Below, in pieces: positions 1 to 6,714 of a DNA stretch of 11,799 nt (position 1 is the stretch's first letter; every line of letters begins with the position of its first letter). Below the pieces are notes generated by a model, which had not been told where the DNA came from, did not search any database, and saw only the letters and a list, made by a program, of their open reading frames with translations. The translations under genes were made by a program, and so were the position numbers. The DNA is from a bacterium (Candidatus Howlettbacteria) CG_4_10_14_0_8_um_filter_40_9 (GTDB lineage: Bacteria > Patescibacteriota > CPR2 > UBA1875 > GCA-2785325), in the NCBI GenBank assembly GCA_002785325.1, contig PFMH01000020.1:1-11799 (forward strand), in the 5' to 3' direction.

Positions 1-1
1 T

Positions 2-415
2 TCACGATATACGATATACTACCATATTGTCATAATACCCAAATACAGAAGAGATATTTTTAAACACGCAGAGATTGAGAATGCGACAAAGGAATCGCTA
101 CAAGAGCTAGCATTCTATCATGACTGGATAATCGAAGAACTGGAAGCTGACCAAGATCACATTCACATTTTTCTTTCCGCTCCACCAAGATACGCTCCCT
201 CGGAAATAGTAAAACTTATTAAAACATGGACGTATCATAACGTGTATACCAAATACCCTAAAATCAAACAATATCTTTGGGGAGGAAATATGTGGGCAAA
301 TGGATATTATCTCTCGACCGTATCTGATAATACTACAAAGGATGAGATAAGAAAATATGTTCGTAACCAGAAAGAGAAATCAGAAAAACTATCGAGACAA
401 CAAAAGTTATTTTAA
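2..415 (+). CDS. tnpA: IS200-type HUH/Y1 transposase TnpA, 5' end outside window
   Basis: This single-strand DNA transposase belongs to the IS200/IS605 family (Y1 transposase). It nicks and rejoins the top strand at IS end hairpins through a 5'-phosphotyrosine. The frame is open from base 2 to a TAA at 413-415 (137 codons). Family proteins are about 130-150 aa, so only a few N-terminal residues are missing. It begins SRYTIYYHIVIIPKYRRDIF, the family's first strand. The HUH metal motif is DHIHIFL, and WGGNMWANGYYLSTVSD follows. The likely catalytic Tyr lies in IRKYVRNQ near the C-terminus, where the family has it preceding an Asn/Gln. No tnpB lies downstream, and the right-end hairpin follows within about 30 nt. 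The family assignment is secure; activity cannot be judged without the left end. Confidence 0.93.
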   Translation, partial: SRYTIYYHIVIIPKYRRDIFKHAEIENATKESLQELAFYHDWIIEELEADQDHIHIFLSAPPRYAPSEIVKLIKTWTYHNVYTKYPKIKQYLWGGNMWANGYYLSTVSDNTTKDEIRKYVRNQKEKSEKLSRQQKLF

Positions 416-480
416 AATCGACAGAGCATCAGGCGGTCCTAAAAGCCCCGCCCGCTCCGTCGGCGGGGTAGTTTACTCCT
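416..480 (+). mobile_element. Right end of the IS200-like element, with subterminal hairpin
   Basis: Just after the tnpA stop there is a GC-rich imperfect palindrome: CCCCGCC (446-452) pairs with GGCGGGG (462-468) across a 9-nt loop. The sequence GTAGTTTACTCC follows. A subterminal hairpin a few bases from the cleavage site is the standard right end of IS200/IS605 elements and is what TnpA recognises. The exact junction is inferred to lie near 475-482, where the sequence changes into the coding frame of the interrupted minus-strand gene. The left end lies before base 1, so the target tetra/pentanucleotide cannot be read. Confidence 0.75.
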
Positions 481-1008
481 TTTTCTTGCGTCATCATGAG
501 AAAACCTATAACCGTCAGGATGAGTATGAAACAAAACAGGGTTTCTTAAAATATTTTTTTGTTTAGTATTCACGGTATTTGACTGTAATGGAGAAATAAT
601 CTTACCGTCTTCAATCCTAAGCCCAAAAGAAGCAAGGTATTTTATACCGACTGTTATCCATATTAGATTTTCTCCCTCATCAAAATGTCCCCCCATCTCT
701 CTAAAAGGGGTATCTTCATCAAAAATAGACGGCTCGCGTAAGCATTTCAGCACTTCCCATATTTCCATATGCGGAAGAATTTCTATGGGATTTGCTATGT
801 TACTTGGCTCCTTCCCATCTCCTTGTTCTGAAACTATTATCCTTAGTTTTTCCAATAGTCTTTTTTTCTCTTCGCTGAATAGTACCTCTTTTTCTTCGGG
901 TGATAAAAAGGTCTATACTGACTGTTTTCCTATAGCCTCAGTAATCTGCCTAGATTCATCTGACATTTGTTTAAATTCCTCAGATTGAAATTCATTTTTT
1001 TCTATCAT
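439..1008 (-). pseudogene. Broken JAMM/MPN-like metalloprotease-type gene (in-frame TAG plus IS insertion)
   Basis: A minus-strand frame starts at ATG 1008-1006, eight nt after a good AAAGGA ribosome-binding site (1017-1022). It gives a 31-residue start (MIEKNEFQSEEFKQM...) and then meets an in-frame TAG at 915-913. The same frame continues without a break as TFLSPEEKEVLFSEEKK... for about 140 residues. Near its end is FHTHPDGYRFSHDDARK (about 480-530). H-T-H-P followed by S-x2-D resembles the JAMM zinc motif (HxHx7SxxD), but with six residues rather than seven between the second His and Ser. Immediately after it the frame enters the IS200 right end and stops at 441-439, so the true C-terminus is lost. 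It is the third gene of the hisS cluster. Alternative: a shorter gene starting at TTG 855. The JAMM assignment rests on one motif and is tentative. Confidence 0.62.
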
Positions 1009-1029
1009 AATTTAGGTCCTTTAATGGTT

Positions 1030-1296
1030 TTACTTCCCCTGGCTGATCGTTATACTCACTCCCAGCTTATCCCAAACAAAGATAAATGCCTGATAGAAAT
1101 CAGTAAATACTTCTTTAAGCGCCGGGACAAGGAAAGGGACGAGAATTACAAGAAGCAGTATAAAGACCCAATGAAACCGTATAAGAACATAGAAAGCAAC
1201 GACGATAGAGATAACTACTATAAGCGATACAAACCATTGGGTCGAAACCGGAAAAACCGATAGAAACCTGTCATAAAGTTGGAAGAAAATATCCAT
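1030..1296 (-). CDS. Small two-helix membrane protein of unknown function
   Basis: This 88-residue protein is not recognised from a named family. It has two strongly hydrophobic segments, about residues 19-39 (WFVSLIVVISIVVAFYVLIR) and 42-60 (HWVFILLLVILVPFLVPAL), separated by a very short turn containing Arg/His. This suggests a helical hairpin in the cytoplasmic membrane. An amphipathic, aromatic-rich tail follows (FTDFYQAFIFVW). The start lies 22 nt after the hisS stop and the stop lies 21 nt before the next start, so it appears to be the second gene of a hisS operon. No clear ribosome-binding site is visible upstream of its ATG. The plus strand is also open over part of this region (967-1263), but that translation is charged, low in complexity and lacks a credible start. 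The minus strand is preferred for its hydrophobic pattern and operon fit. Confidence 0.72.
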   Translation of the reverse strand: MDIFFQLYDRFLSVFPVSTQWFVSLIVVISIVVAFYVLIRFHWVFILLLVILVPFLVPALKEVFTDFYQAFIFVWDKLGVSITISQGK

Positions 1297-1318
1297 AAAC
1301 TAAAATTATTATTTAAAC

Positions 1319-2605
1319 TCAATCGCCGGCCGAGTTCAATCTTTTCTTTATCTCTCTTACTACCTTTTCTCGAGGATATATCTCTTGGTTGCCAGATTGC
1401 ATATCTTTTATGATTACAGTGTTGTCAAATGCTTCTTTTTGACCAATAAGGAGGGTAATCGGAACCCCAAGCTTATTTGCCATCTTCAACTGGTCCGATA
1501 TCCCCTTTTTCTCGATACATCCTTCGGCGCCTACTCCTTCCATATGAAGATCATGCATAAGACGAATACACTTTTTCTTGGCAACGTCCCCAAGCTGCGC
1601 TACAAAAACATCTGCCTTTTCTGAAGTAGCGGGAATTTCTATCTTTTGATTTTTCAATAAATCAACGATCCTGTCAACCCCCAAAGAAAAACCTACAGCG
1701 GGTGTCGGCTTTCCCCCCAGAAGTTCTATAAGACCGTCATAGCGCCCGCCTCCACCCAAAGAGTTCTGACCGCCATCGCTTTTTGTCCAAATCTCAAAAA
1801 CTGTTTTAGTATAATAATCTAGACCGCGGACCAGTTTTGGATTTAGCTCGTAACCTATTTCCAGCTCGTCCAAGTACTCTAGAAGTTCTCTAAAATGGTC
1901 GTGACAATCTTTACATAAGCTGTTTAATGTTACCGGTGCCCCCTCTATCGTGTTTTGGCAAGACGCTTCTTTACAATCCAAAACTCTCAATGGATTTTTC
2001 TTCGCTCTCCTCTGACAATCTTTACAAATATTTTTATTGCTCTCTTTTATATACTCTAAAAGTTGTTTTTTGTATTTGGGCCTGCAGTTTGGACAACCGA
2101 TACTATTTATTTGAAGGCTTATATCGGTGAGCCCGATATTTGAACAAATCCTCCACATCAAAGACATAGCGAGAAGGTCGTTTATTGGCTTTTTGTCTCC
2201 TATTATTTCTACCCCAAAATGATAAAACTGTCTATATCTCCCCGCCTGCGGCCGTCCATATCTAAACATCGGACCGTAATAAAAAAACTTTAGCGGCTTT
2301 GGGAGATTTTGCATCCCGTTTTGGATATAAGACCTCACAACTGAAGCCGTCCCCTCTGGACGCAACGCAAGAACATTTCCAGACTTGTCTTTAAATGTAT
2401 ACATCTCCTTTTCGACTATATCGGTATCTTTTCCTACCCCTCTTTCGAAAAGCGAGGCGTCCTCGATGATCGGGGTTTCTATCTTGTCAAACCCGCTCCT
2501 TCTTGACTCGGCATCCGCTACCGCATAGATAAAATCAAAATACCTTTGCTCCTCTGGCAAGATATCTCTTGTCCCTCTCGGATTTTGAATTATTTTTTTC
2601 GCCAT
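1319..2605 (-). CDS. hisS: Histidyl-tRNA synthetase (class II)
   Basis: It charges tRNA-His with histidine in the cytoplasm, as a class II homodimer. At 428 aa it has the normal bacterial length. Visible landmarks are the N-terminal NPRGTRDILPEE, the TFKDKSGNVLALRPEGTASVVR region (about 70-91), motif 2 with FRYGRPQAGRYRQFYHFGVE (114-133), the histidine-specific LVRGLDYYT (258-266), GGGGRYDGLIE (284-294), and motif 3 AVGFSLGVDRI (303-313). The C-terminal anticodon-binding domain covers about 330-425. The insertion domain carries four cysteine pairs (CPNC 171-174, CKDC 194-197, C211/C216, CKDC 231-234), a zinc-ribbon-like arrangement seen in many bacterial HisRS. It is followed closely by the 88-aa membrane protein. 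A TAAAAT box lies 5 nt before the ATG, inside a repeat-rich spacer. It ends in TGA, showing that TGA is a stop here. Confidence 0.97.
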   Translation of the reverse strand: MAKKIIQNPRGTRDILPEEQRYFDFIYAVADAESRRSGFDKIETPIIEDASLFERGVGKDTDIVEKEMYTFKDKSGNVLALRPEGTASVVRSYIQNGMQNLPKPLKFFYYGPMFRYGRPQAGRYRQFYHFGVEIIGDKKPINDLLAMSLMWRICSNIGLTDISLQINSIGCPNCRPKYKKQLLEYIKESNKNICKDCQRRAKKNPLRVLDCKEASCQNTIEGAPVTLNSLCKDCHDHFRELLEYLDELEIGYELNPKLVRGLDYYTKTVFEIWTKSDGGQNSLGGGGRYDGLIELLGGKPTPAVGFSLGVDRIVDLLKNQKIEIPATSEKADVFVAQLGDVAKKKCIRLMHDLHMEGVGAEGCIEKKGISDQLKMANKLGVPITLLIGQKEAFDNTVIIKDMQSGNQEIYPREKVVREIKKRLNSAGD

Positions 2606-2818
2606 AACATATTTTAAATTCTAAATCATAATATTTAAATTCTAAACAATATCTAAATAATAATTTTTAAATGTTCCAAACTTTTTGTTTAGATATTTGG
2701 ATTTTAATAATTTGGGATTTGTTTAGTATTTAGGATTTCGTGCTTAGGGTTTTATCACAACTATCATTAAATTATCATAAAAAGATATATTGAACAAGTT
2801 AAAGCATTCTTTTTACCC
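2606..2818. repeat. AT-rich, heptad-like imperfect inverted repeat between relA and hisS
   Basis: This 213-bp spacer has no ORF. It is built from near-repeats of AAATTCTAAAT/TAAATTCTAAACAA on one side (about 2610-2660) and TTTAGATATTTGG, GGGATTTGTTTAGTATTTAGGATTT on the other (about 2690-2740). The two halves are roughly inverted copies around AAACTTTTTGTTT (about 2678-2692). A similar CTAAATCCTAAACAAATCC style of sequence is, from memory, common between genes in Patescibacteria and some other environmental genomes, so a dispersed repeat is inferred. It separates recJ-relA from hisS. Confidence 0.55.
2611..2616 (-). promoter_or_regulatory. Possible -10 box of hisS
   Basis: TAAAAT on the minus strand ends 5 nt before the hisS ATG. 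The matching -35 position (about 2634-2639) reads TTTAAA, which is weak. The placement resembles the leaderless arrangement of recJ, secD and priA, but it is a little too close and the region is very AT-rich, so this could be chance. No Shine-Dalgarno sequence is seen. Confidence 0.3.
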
Positions 2819-4333
2819 CTATTCTGTCTTATTTAGATGCGCCCTTATCCTCCCCCTTGCACGGCTGGTAACTGCATATTTTAACCAATCTCTTTTTGGA
2901 CCGGGAGAATTTTTCTTGATAATAATTTCAACGATATCCCTATCCGCCAACACATGATCCATAGATATCATCTTACTATTTACTCTGGCCCCAACCATAT
3001 GATCCCCTATAAAGGTATGCACGGCATATGCAAAATCTATCGGAGTTGAACCATCGGGAAGATCAAAAACGTCTCCCTTTGGAGAAAAGGCAAATATTCG
3101 ATCTTTGAAAATATCTATCTTCAATCCTTCGATAAATTCTTCTGTGGAATGAGCCGCTTTGTTCCAGTCCATGAGCTCGTTTATCCATCGGGTTTTAGCT
3201 TTTGGAGCAAAGGACGCTTTGTGCTCAGCGTATCCTTTTTGCGTTTTAGACTCATCGTAATGCCAATGGGCAGAGACTCCCTTCTCAGCTTCCTCATGCA
3301 TTTTCTCGGTTCTTATTTGTATCTCTGTAATTTTTCCTTCCAAACCAAAAACTGTAGTGTGCAAAGACTGGTATCCGTTTGGTTTTGGGACGGCTATGTA
3401 GTCCTTTATCCTATAAATAAGCGGCTTAAAGTTACTATGTATTATTCCTAGAGTTTTGTAACAATCGCTTTTTTCAGGAACTATGATTCTTATCGCCATC
3501 AGATCATAGATCTTTTCAATATCGTTATCCTTTTTTAATTTTTTATAGATACTGTAAAGATGTTTCGCTCGTCCCTCTATAACAGGATTCAGGTCTTCAC
3601 CCTCCAGCAATAAATTAAGTAAGTTCCTCATCTCGTTGAGATATTTTTCCTTCGCATGGAAGATCTTCTTCGTACGCTGGACAATCTTTAAATATTCTTT
3701 CGGATAAATATATTTAAACGCAAGATCCTCAAGATCAGCTTTAAACCTTCCCATCCCAAGCCTATCGGCCAAAGGGGCATATATTTCCAGAGTTTCATTC
3801 GAGATTCTTTTTTGATCTTCTACTTTCAAAGCGTCCAGTGTCTCCATATTATGGTGCCTATCCGCAAGTTTTATAAGCACTACCCTTACGTCCTTTGCCA
3901 TAGCCAAAAAGAGCTTTCTTAAGGACTCAATCTTCTTTAGCCTTTTGGGGTCGTCTTTGAGCTCATCGCTCGCCTCGATCTTATCAAAGTCTATCTCTCC
4001 CAGCTTTGTTACTCCCGAAACCAACATCGCAACTTCTGAACCAAATAGTTGTTCAATCTGTTTTTCCGTAACGTCGCAATTCTCTAAAACGTCATGTAAC
4101 AGTCCGGCAGAAATAGTTTTTGCGTCCATCTCCATATCAGCGAGTATAAGAGAGGCGGCAAAAGGATGCATAAAGTAACAATCCCCGTTTTTGCGCTTTT
4201 GTCCCTTATGACAATCTTGAGCGAATTCAAAGGATTTTTTTATTAGATCAAAATCGGCTTTTTTATCATATGCAGCAACTCTTCTTTCAAGCTCTTTTAA
4301 GTCTATATCTTTCAGAGAAAGTATCTTTTGCAT
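2819..4333 (-). CDS. relA: RelA/SpoT homologue, short form (HD + synthetase + TGS, no C-terminal regulatory part)
   Basis: It makes and probably breaks down (p)ppGpp, the stringent-response alarmone. In order: an HD hydrolase domain (about 25-200) with H56, H80-D81 in LLHDVLENCDVT and D158 in LADRHHN; a synthetase domain (about 250-360) with GRAKHLYSIYKK, YDLMAIRI, RIKDYIAVPKPNGYQSLHT (the RxKD form typical of bifunctional enzymes), EIQIRT and AHWHY; and a TGS domain (about 405-470). At 504 aa it lacks the helical, zinc-finger/CC and ACT/RRM parts of the usual ~730-aa proteins. It stops just after DWLKYAVTSRARGRIR. In the HD active site Asn85 replaces the usual Asp of the ED pair, so hydrolysis may be altered. 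The start overlaps the recJ stop by one base (TAATG), implying translational coupling. The stop is TAG. Confidence 0.95.
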   Translation of the reverse strand: MQKILSLKDIDLKELERRVAAYDKKADFDLIKKSFEFAQDCHKGQKRKNGDCYFMHPFAASLILADMEMDAKTISAGLLHDVLENCDVTEKQIEQLFGSEVAMLVSGVTKLGEIDFDKIEASDELKDDPKRLKKIESLRKLFLAMAKDVRVVLIKLADRHHNMETLDALKVEDQKRISNETLEIYAPLADRLGMGRFKADLEDLAFKYIYPKEYLKIVQRTKKIFHAKEKYLNEMRNLLNLLLEGEDLNPVIEGRAKHLYSIYKKLKKDNDIEKIYDLMAIRIIVPEKSDCYKTLGIIHSNFKPLIYRIKDYIAVPKPNGYQSLHTTVFGLEGKITEIQIRTEKMHEEAEKGVSAHWHYDESKTQKGYAEHKASFAPKAKTRWINELMDWNKAAHSTEEFIEGLKIDIFKDRIFAFSPKGDVFDLPDGSTPIDFAYAVHTFIGDHMVGARVNSKMISMDHVLADRDIVEIIIKKNSPGPKRDWLKYAVTSRARGRIRAHLNKTE

Positions 4334-6081
4334 TATATTTTTTTAATATCTAAAATCATAGCTTCCAAGCTCACTCTCCCGTTCCATTCATTTTCGTTTA
4401 TGGTAAAAACGATGTCAATCTTATCTCCACTTTTTAGATCATTGTTCGTACCATAGCCAAACATAATCCCGGAAAGCGAACTACTACCGCTTGCTATGGT
4501 TAATTTTAAATGATTTTTATCGCTTCCTACAAGAGCAGAATTTTTCACTTCAGCATTTTCGATAATGAATACTGGCTTTTTATTTTCAAAACCAAATGGT
4601 TCGAGCTTTTTGATATATTCGCCAACTGTCACATCGATATTTTCTATATCTATCTTTGCATCAATTATTATTTCAGGTATCAGATCTTCCTCGGCGATAT
4701 CTTTACCTGCTATTTCTATAAGTTTCTCGTTCAATACGATGAAATGTTCATTTTTCACCGTAAGCCCAGCTGCCTTTTTATGACCGCCGTATTTGACCAA
4801 AACATCTTCGCATTTTTCCAATGCGCTTATGATACTGAAATTATCGATAGACCTAGCGGACCCCTTGCTTTCCGTTTCTCCTTCTTCAAAAAGTAATACA
4901 GGCTTCCCGCAGTCGTCCATAAGCCTAGAAGCCACTATTCCCACAACGCCTGCCGGCCAATTTTTATTTTTCAGAAGTATAATGTTTCTACCGTCGTCGA
5001 TTTTCCCAAGCATTGCTCTCGCCTCTTCTAATATTCTTTTTGTGATGTCTTGTCTTTCTTTATTGATTTTTGAAAGATTCAAAGCGGCTATCTCTGCTTC
5101 TTTTGTGTCTTTTGCCAAAAGAAGTCCGAGGCTCAACCTTGCGTTTTCCAGCCGGCCCGAAGCGTTTAAACGAGGGCCCAGATGAAACCCGAGATTATGA
5201 GAATTTATCTTTTCGATCTGTATAGCGGCCGATTTTATAAGCTCTTGCAGTCCTACTCTTTTCGTTTTTGCGATAACCTTTAGTCCGTATTTCACAAGCA
5301 CTCTGTTTTCATCGACCAAAGGTACTACGTCGCAGACAGTCCCTAGAGCGACAAGATCCAGAAGCCACCGCTCCCAACTATTAGCAAGGTTCGGAACCTT
5401 GCTTAGTACCGCGCAGGCAAGTTTGAAAGCAACACCGACACCTGCCAGATCTTTAAATAGATAATCGCAATCGCTTCTCTTCGGATTTATAACCGCCACC
5501 GCTTTTGGTAATAAATCTTTATCTTTTGATTTTTCAAGCTCGTGATGGTCAGTTACAACAACGTCCAGTTTCAATGAATTCGCATATTCAATCTCGTCAA
5601 AACTTCGTATCCCGCAGTCAACGGTGACTATGAGTTTTATGCCTTTCCTTGCGATTTCGTCGATCGCTTCTTTATTTAACCCATAGCCCTCATCCTGACG
5701 CGAGGGGATGTAGGCGATAAAATCTGCCCCCAGCTTTTCGAATGTGTCTGAAAGAAGCGCCGTAGATGTTACGCCATCAACGTCATAGTCACCGTAAATA
5801 CAAATCTTTTCTTTGTCTCGAAGTGCCTTTTGTATTCGCTCAACCGCCCTGTCCATGTCTTTTAAAAGAAATGGGTCATGAAGGCTGCTCTCATAGCCCG
5901 GCTCGAGAAAATCATGAATCTTTTTATCGATAATATCTTTGTTTTTTAGGTCGCTCTCAGAGATTATCCCACGGTTAAAAAGTATCTGAAGTTCTGCCTT
6001 AGAATATCCCAGATCCTCCGCCACCTTCATCTCCGGAAGCAAATTCCACCTCTTTTTCGTCGTTGACACCATTTTCACCAT
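4333..6081 (-). CDS. recJ: Single-strand-specific 5'-3' exonuclease RecJ
   Basis: RecJ degrades single-stranded DNA 5' to 3' in recombinational, mismatch and base-excision repair. The 582 residues carry the DHH-family motifs: IYGDYDVDGVTSTALL (95-110; D98, D100, D102), TVDCGI (153-158), VVTDHH (175-180), AVINPKRSDCDY with DLAGVGVAFK (196-220), and LGTVCDVVPL (246-255). Next come GPRLNASGRLENA (302-314), a DHHA1 part with GSARSIDNFS and KYGGHKKAAGL (407-441), and a C-terminal OB-fold-like region (about 465-580). Length and domain order are normal. It is the first gene of recJ-relA. A second in-frame ATG at codon 4 is an alternative start, but the first places the 5' end almost exactly at the predicted transcription start. 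Confidence 0.96.
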   Translation of the reverse strand: MVKMVSTTKKRWNLLPEMKVAEDLGYSKAELQILFNRGIISESDLKNKDIIDKKIHDFLEPGYESSLHDPFLLKDMDRAVERIQKALRDKEKICIYGDYDVDGVTSTALLSDTFEKLGADFIAYIPSRQDEGYGLNKEAIDEIARKGIKLIVTVDCGIRSFDEIEYANSLKLDVVVTDHHELEKSKDKDLLPKAVAVINPKRSDCDYLFKDLAGVGVAFKLACAVLSKVPNLANSWERWLLDLVALGTVCDVVPLVDENRVLVKYGLKVIAKTKRVGLQELIKSAAIQIEKINSHNLGFHLGPRLNASGRLENARLSLGLLLAKDTKEAEIAALNLSKINKERQDITKRILEEARAMLGKIDDGRNIILLKNKNWPAGVVGIVASRLMDDCGKPVLLFEEGETESKGSARSIDNFSIISALEKCEDVLVKYGGHKKAAGLTVKNEHFIVLNEKLIEIAGKDIAEEDLIPEIIIDAKIDIENIDVTVGEYIKKLEPFGFENKKPVFIIENAEVKNSALVGSDKNHLKLTIASGSSSLSGIMFGYGTNNDLKSGDKIDIVFTINENEWNGRVSLEAMILDIKKI

Positions 6082-6088
6082 AACCTAT

Positions 6089-6117
6089 AGTATAAGCAAA
6101 TAAGAAAATATTATCAA
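6089..6117 (-). promoter_or_regulatory. Promoter of recJ-relA, predicted leaderless
   Basis: On the minus strand TTGATA (6117-6112) and TATACT (6094-6089) are separated by exactly 17 nt, five of six consensus bases each. Only 7 nt lie between the -10 box and the recJ ATG at 6081. Transcription normally starts 6-8 nt after the -10 box, so the mRNA should begin at or within a base of the ATG. No Shine-Dalgarno sequence is possible for this start. Confidence 0.75.
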
Positions 6118-6130
6118 TTAAATCTAACTC

Positions 6131-6361
6131 ATGGAAACAACAGGAAATAGTGGTGGCTCGGGTAGTCTAAAATTCAGCCGCAATGAGCATCAATCAAATA
6201 TTCCGACTCTTGAGGAGATAAAATATAAGCTGGGAAAACTGTACGAAGAAAAAATGGATACGGCTACGGGAGAAAGAGCCTTCAATATCGACAAGGAAAT
6301 AAAATATTACGAAGAACTAAAAGCTAAAGCCATGGAGAAAAGGACTTCTCAGGGTCTCTAG
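6131..6361 (+). CDS. Small charged, helix-rich protein of unknown function
   Basis: The 76-residue ORF is not recognised. A Gly/Ser-rich start (METTGNSGGSGS) leads to a charged, probably helical or coiled-coil segment (about 26-72: TLEEIKYKLGKLYEEKM, then KEIKYYEELKAKAMEK). It is divergent from recJ with a 49-bp gap and is the only plus-strand gene before priA. A weak TTAAAT box ends 7 nt before the ATG and there is no ribosome-binding site. The reading frame ends shortly after an AAAAGG run, and a hydrophobic frame opens in -1, overlapping it. The protein may therefore be the front part of a frameshifted ~127-aa membrane protein. Lys/Glu-rich composition supports coding over chance. Confidence 0.6.
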   Translation: METTGNSGGSGSLKFSRNEHQSNIPTLEEIKYKLGKLYEEKMDTATGERAFNIDKEIKYYEELKAKAMEKRTSQGL

Positions 6362-6513
6362 CTAACAAAACGATAGTCTTGATCATTTTCTTGCTGACCT
6401 CCAGAGATCCCGGAGTAGCGGTGTTCGCTGTAGCGGAGATTGTGGCGGGAATTTTTCTTCGCCACCAAGCAAAGGCCGAATACGATTACATAGGCGATGC
6501 AATGGGCATATAG
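6328..6513 (+). CDS. Overlapping hydrophobic ORF in the -1 frame (frameshifted tail or separate small membrane protein)
   Basis: This frame opens just after a stop at 6325-6327 and runs to a TAG at 6511-6513. It has no ATG; in-frame TTG codons occur at 6379 and 6391. The translation includes KTIVLIIFLLTS and GVAVFAVAEIVAGIFL, a convincing membrane segment, and ends AEYDYIGDAMGI. A -1 shift at the A run 6338-6341 would join it to the upstream ORF as one protein of about 127 residues, with a coiled-coil front and membrane tail. The likely explanations are a one-base deletion in an A run (real or sequencing error), a programmed -1 frameshift, or a coupled second gene starting at TTG. The terminator at 6568-6600 fits a transcript covering both. 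Coordinates give the whole open frame because no start can be fixed. Confidence 0.42.
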   Translation, partial: SHGEKDFSGSLANKTIVLIIFLLTSRDPGVAVFAVAEIVAGIFLRHQAKAEYDYIGDAMGI

Positions 6514-6524
6514 CCCACAATCTC
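6436..6524 (+). repeat. 10-bp perfect inverted repeat around the end of the hydrophobic ORF
   Basis: GAGATTGTGG (6436-6445) and CCACAATCTC (6515-6524) are exact inverted copies 69 nt apart. They could close a long RNA stem over the 3' half of the hydrophobic ORF. No function is claimed. Confidence 0.4.
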
Positions 6525-6567
6525 ACTCCAACAAACCCAAACAAAGTGGGGCATCAAGTCCCGCACC

Positions 6568-6600
6568 AAAGGACCCAGATTACCAAGTCTTGGGTCCTTT
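6568..6600 (+). terminator. Hairpin terminator after the small-protein locus, convergent with secF
   Basis: AAAGGACCCA (6568-6577) and TGGGTCCTTT (6591-6600) form a perfect 10-bp stem with a 13-nt loop. Downstream on the plus strand the sequence is AACTTTTATAATTATTTT, moderately U-rich. It lies between the plus-strand small ORFs and the 3' end of secF on the minus strand, the usual place for a bidirectional terminator. On the minus strand the U run is only UUU, so it should be weaker for secDF. Confidence 0.65.
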
Positions 6601-6639
6601 AACTTTTATAATTATTTTAGATCTGATTTTATCTTTTTC

Positions 6640-6714
6640 GTTTTACGTTGGATACTAGAATGACGAGGGGCTGAGATTCTGGATCCCCGCTGTGGCGAGG
6701 ATGACAAGGAGATA
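6640..6714 (-). repeat. Possible dispersed palindromic repeat downstream of secF
   Basis: On the minus strand GTCATCC...GCGGGGATCCAG lies upstream of GTCATTCTAG. A short hairpin is seen: ATCCCCGC (6683-6690) pairs with GCGAGGAT (6695-6702) with one mismatch across TGTG. GTCATTC...GGATCCAG-type palindromic repeats are common intergenic elements in many bacteria, and this resembles one. No coding frame is present and no second copy occurs in the window. Confidence 0.3.

Noticed and set aside
913..915. Genome-wide TAG readthrough to explain the interrupted JAMM-like gene
   Set aside because: relA and secD both end in TAG at sensible C-termini, so TAG works as a stop; a local mutation or special event is more likely.
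967..1263. Open plus-strand frame of 98 codons opposite the small membrane protein
   Set aside because: The translation is a run of Lys/Arg/Asp/Tyr complementary to the hydrophobic minus-strand gene; the minus strand fits the operon and has clear membrane helices.
1319..1321. Possible alternative genetic code (TGA read as Gly, as in some CPR lineages)
   Set aside because: hisS ends in TGA at its expected C-terminus and no in-frame TGA interrupts any conserved protein here, so the standard bacterial code fits.
2606..2818. CRISPR-like array in the AT-rich spacer
   Set aside because: The repeated units are short, degenerate and directly adjoining, with no constant-length spacers and no cas genes nearby.
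6568..6600. The hairpin after the small ORFs as a riboswitch or attenuator
   Set aside because: It lies at a convergent gene boundary with no downstream gene on the same strand; a terminator explains it.
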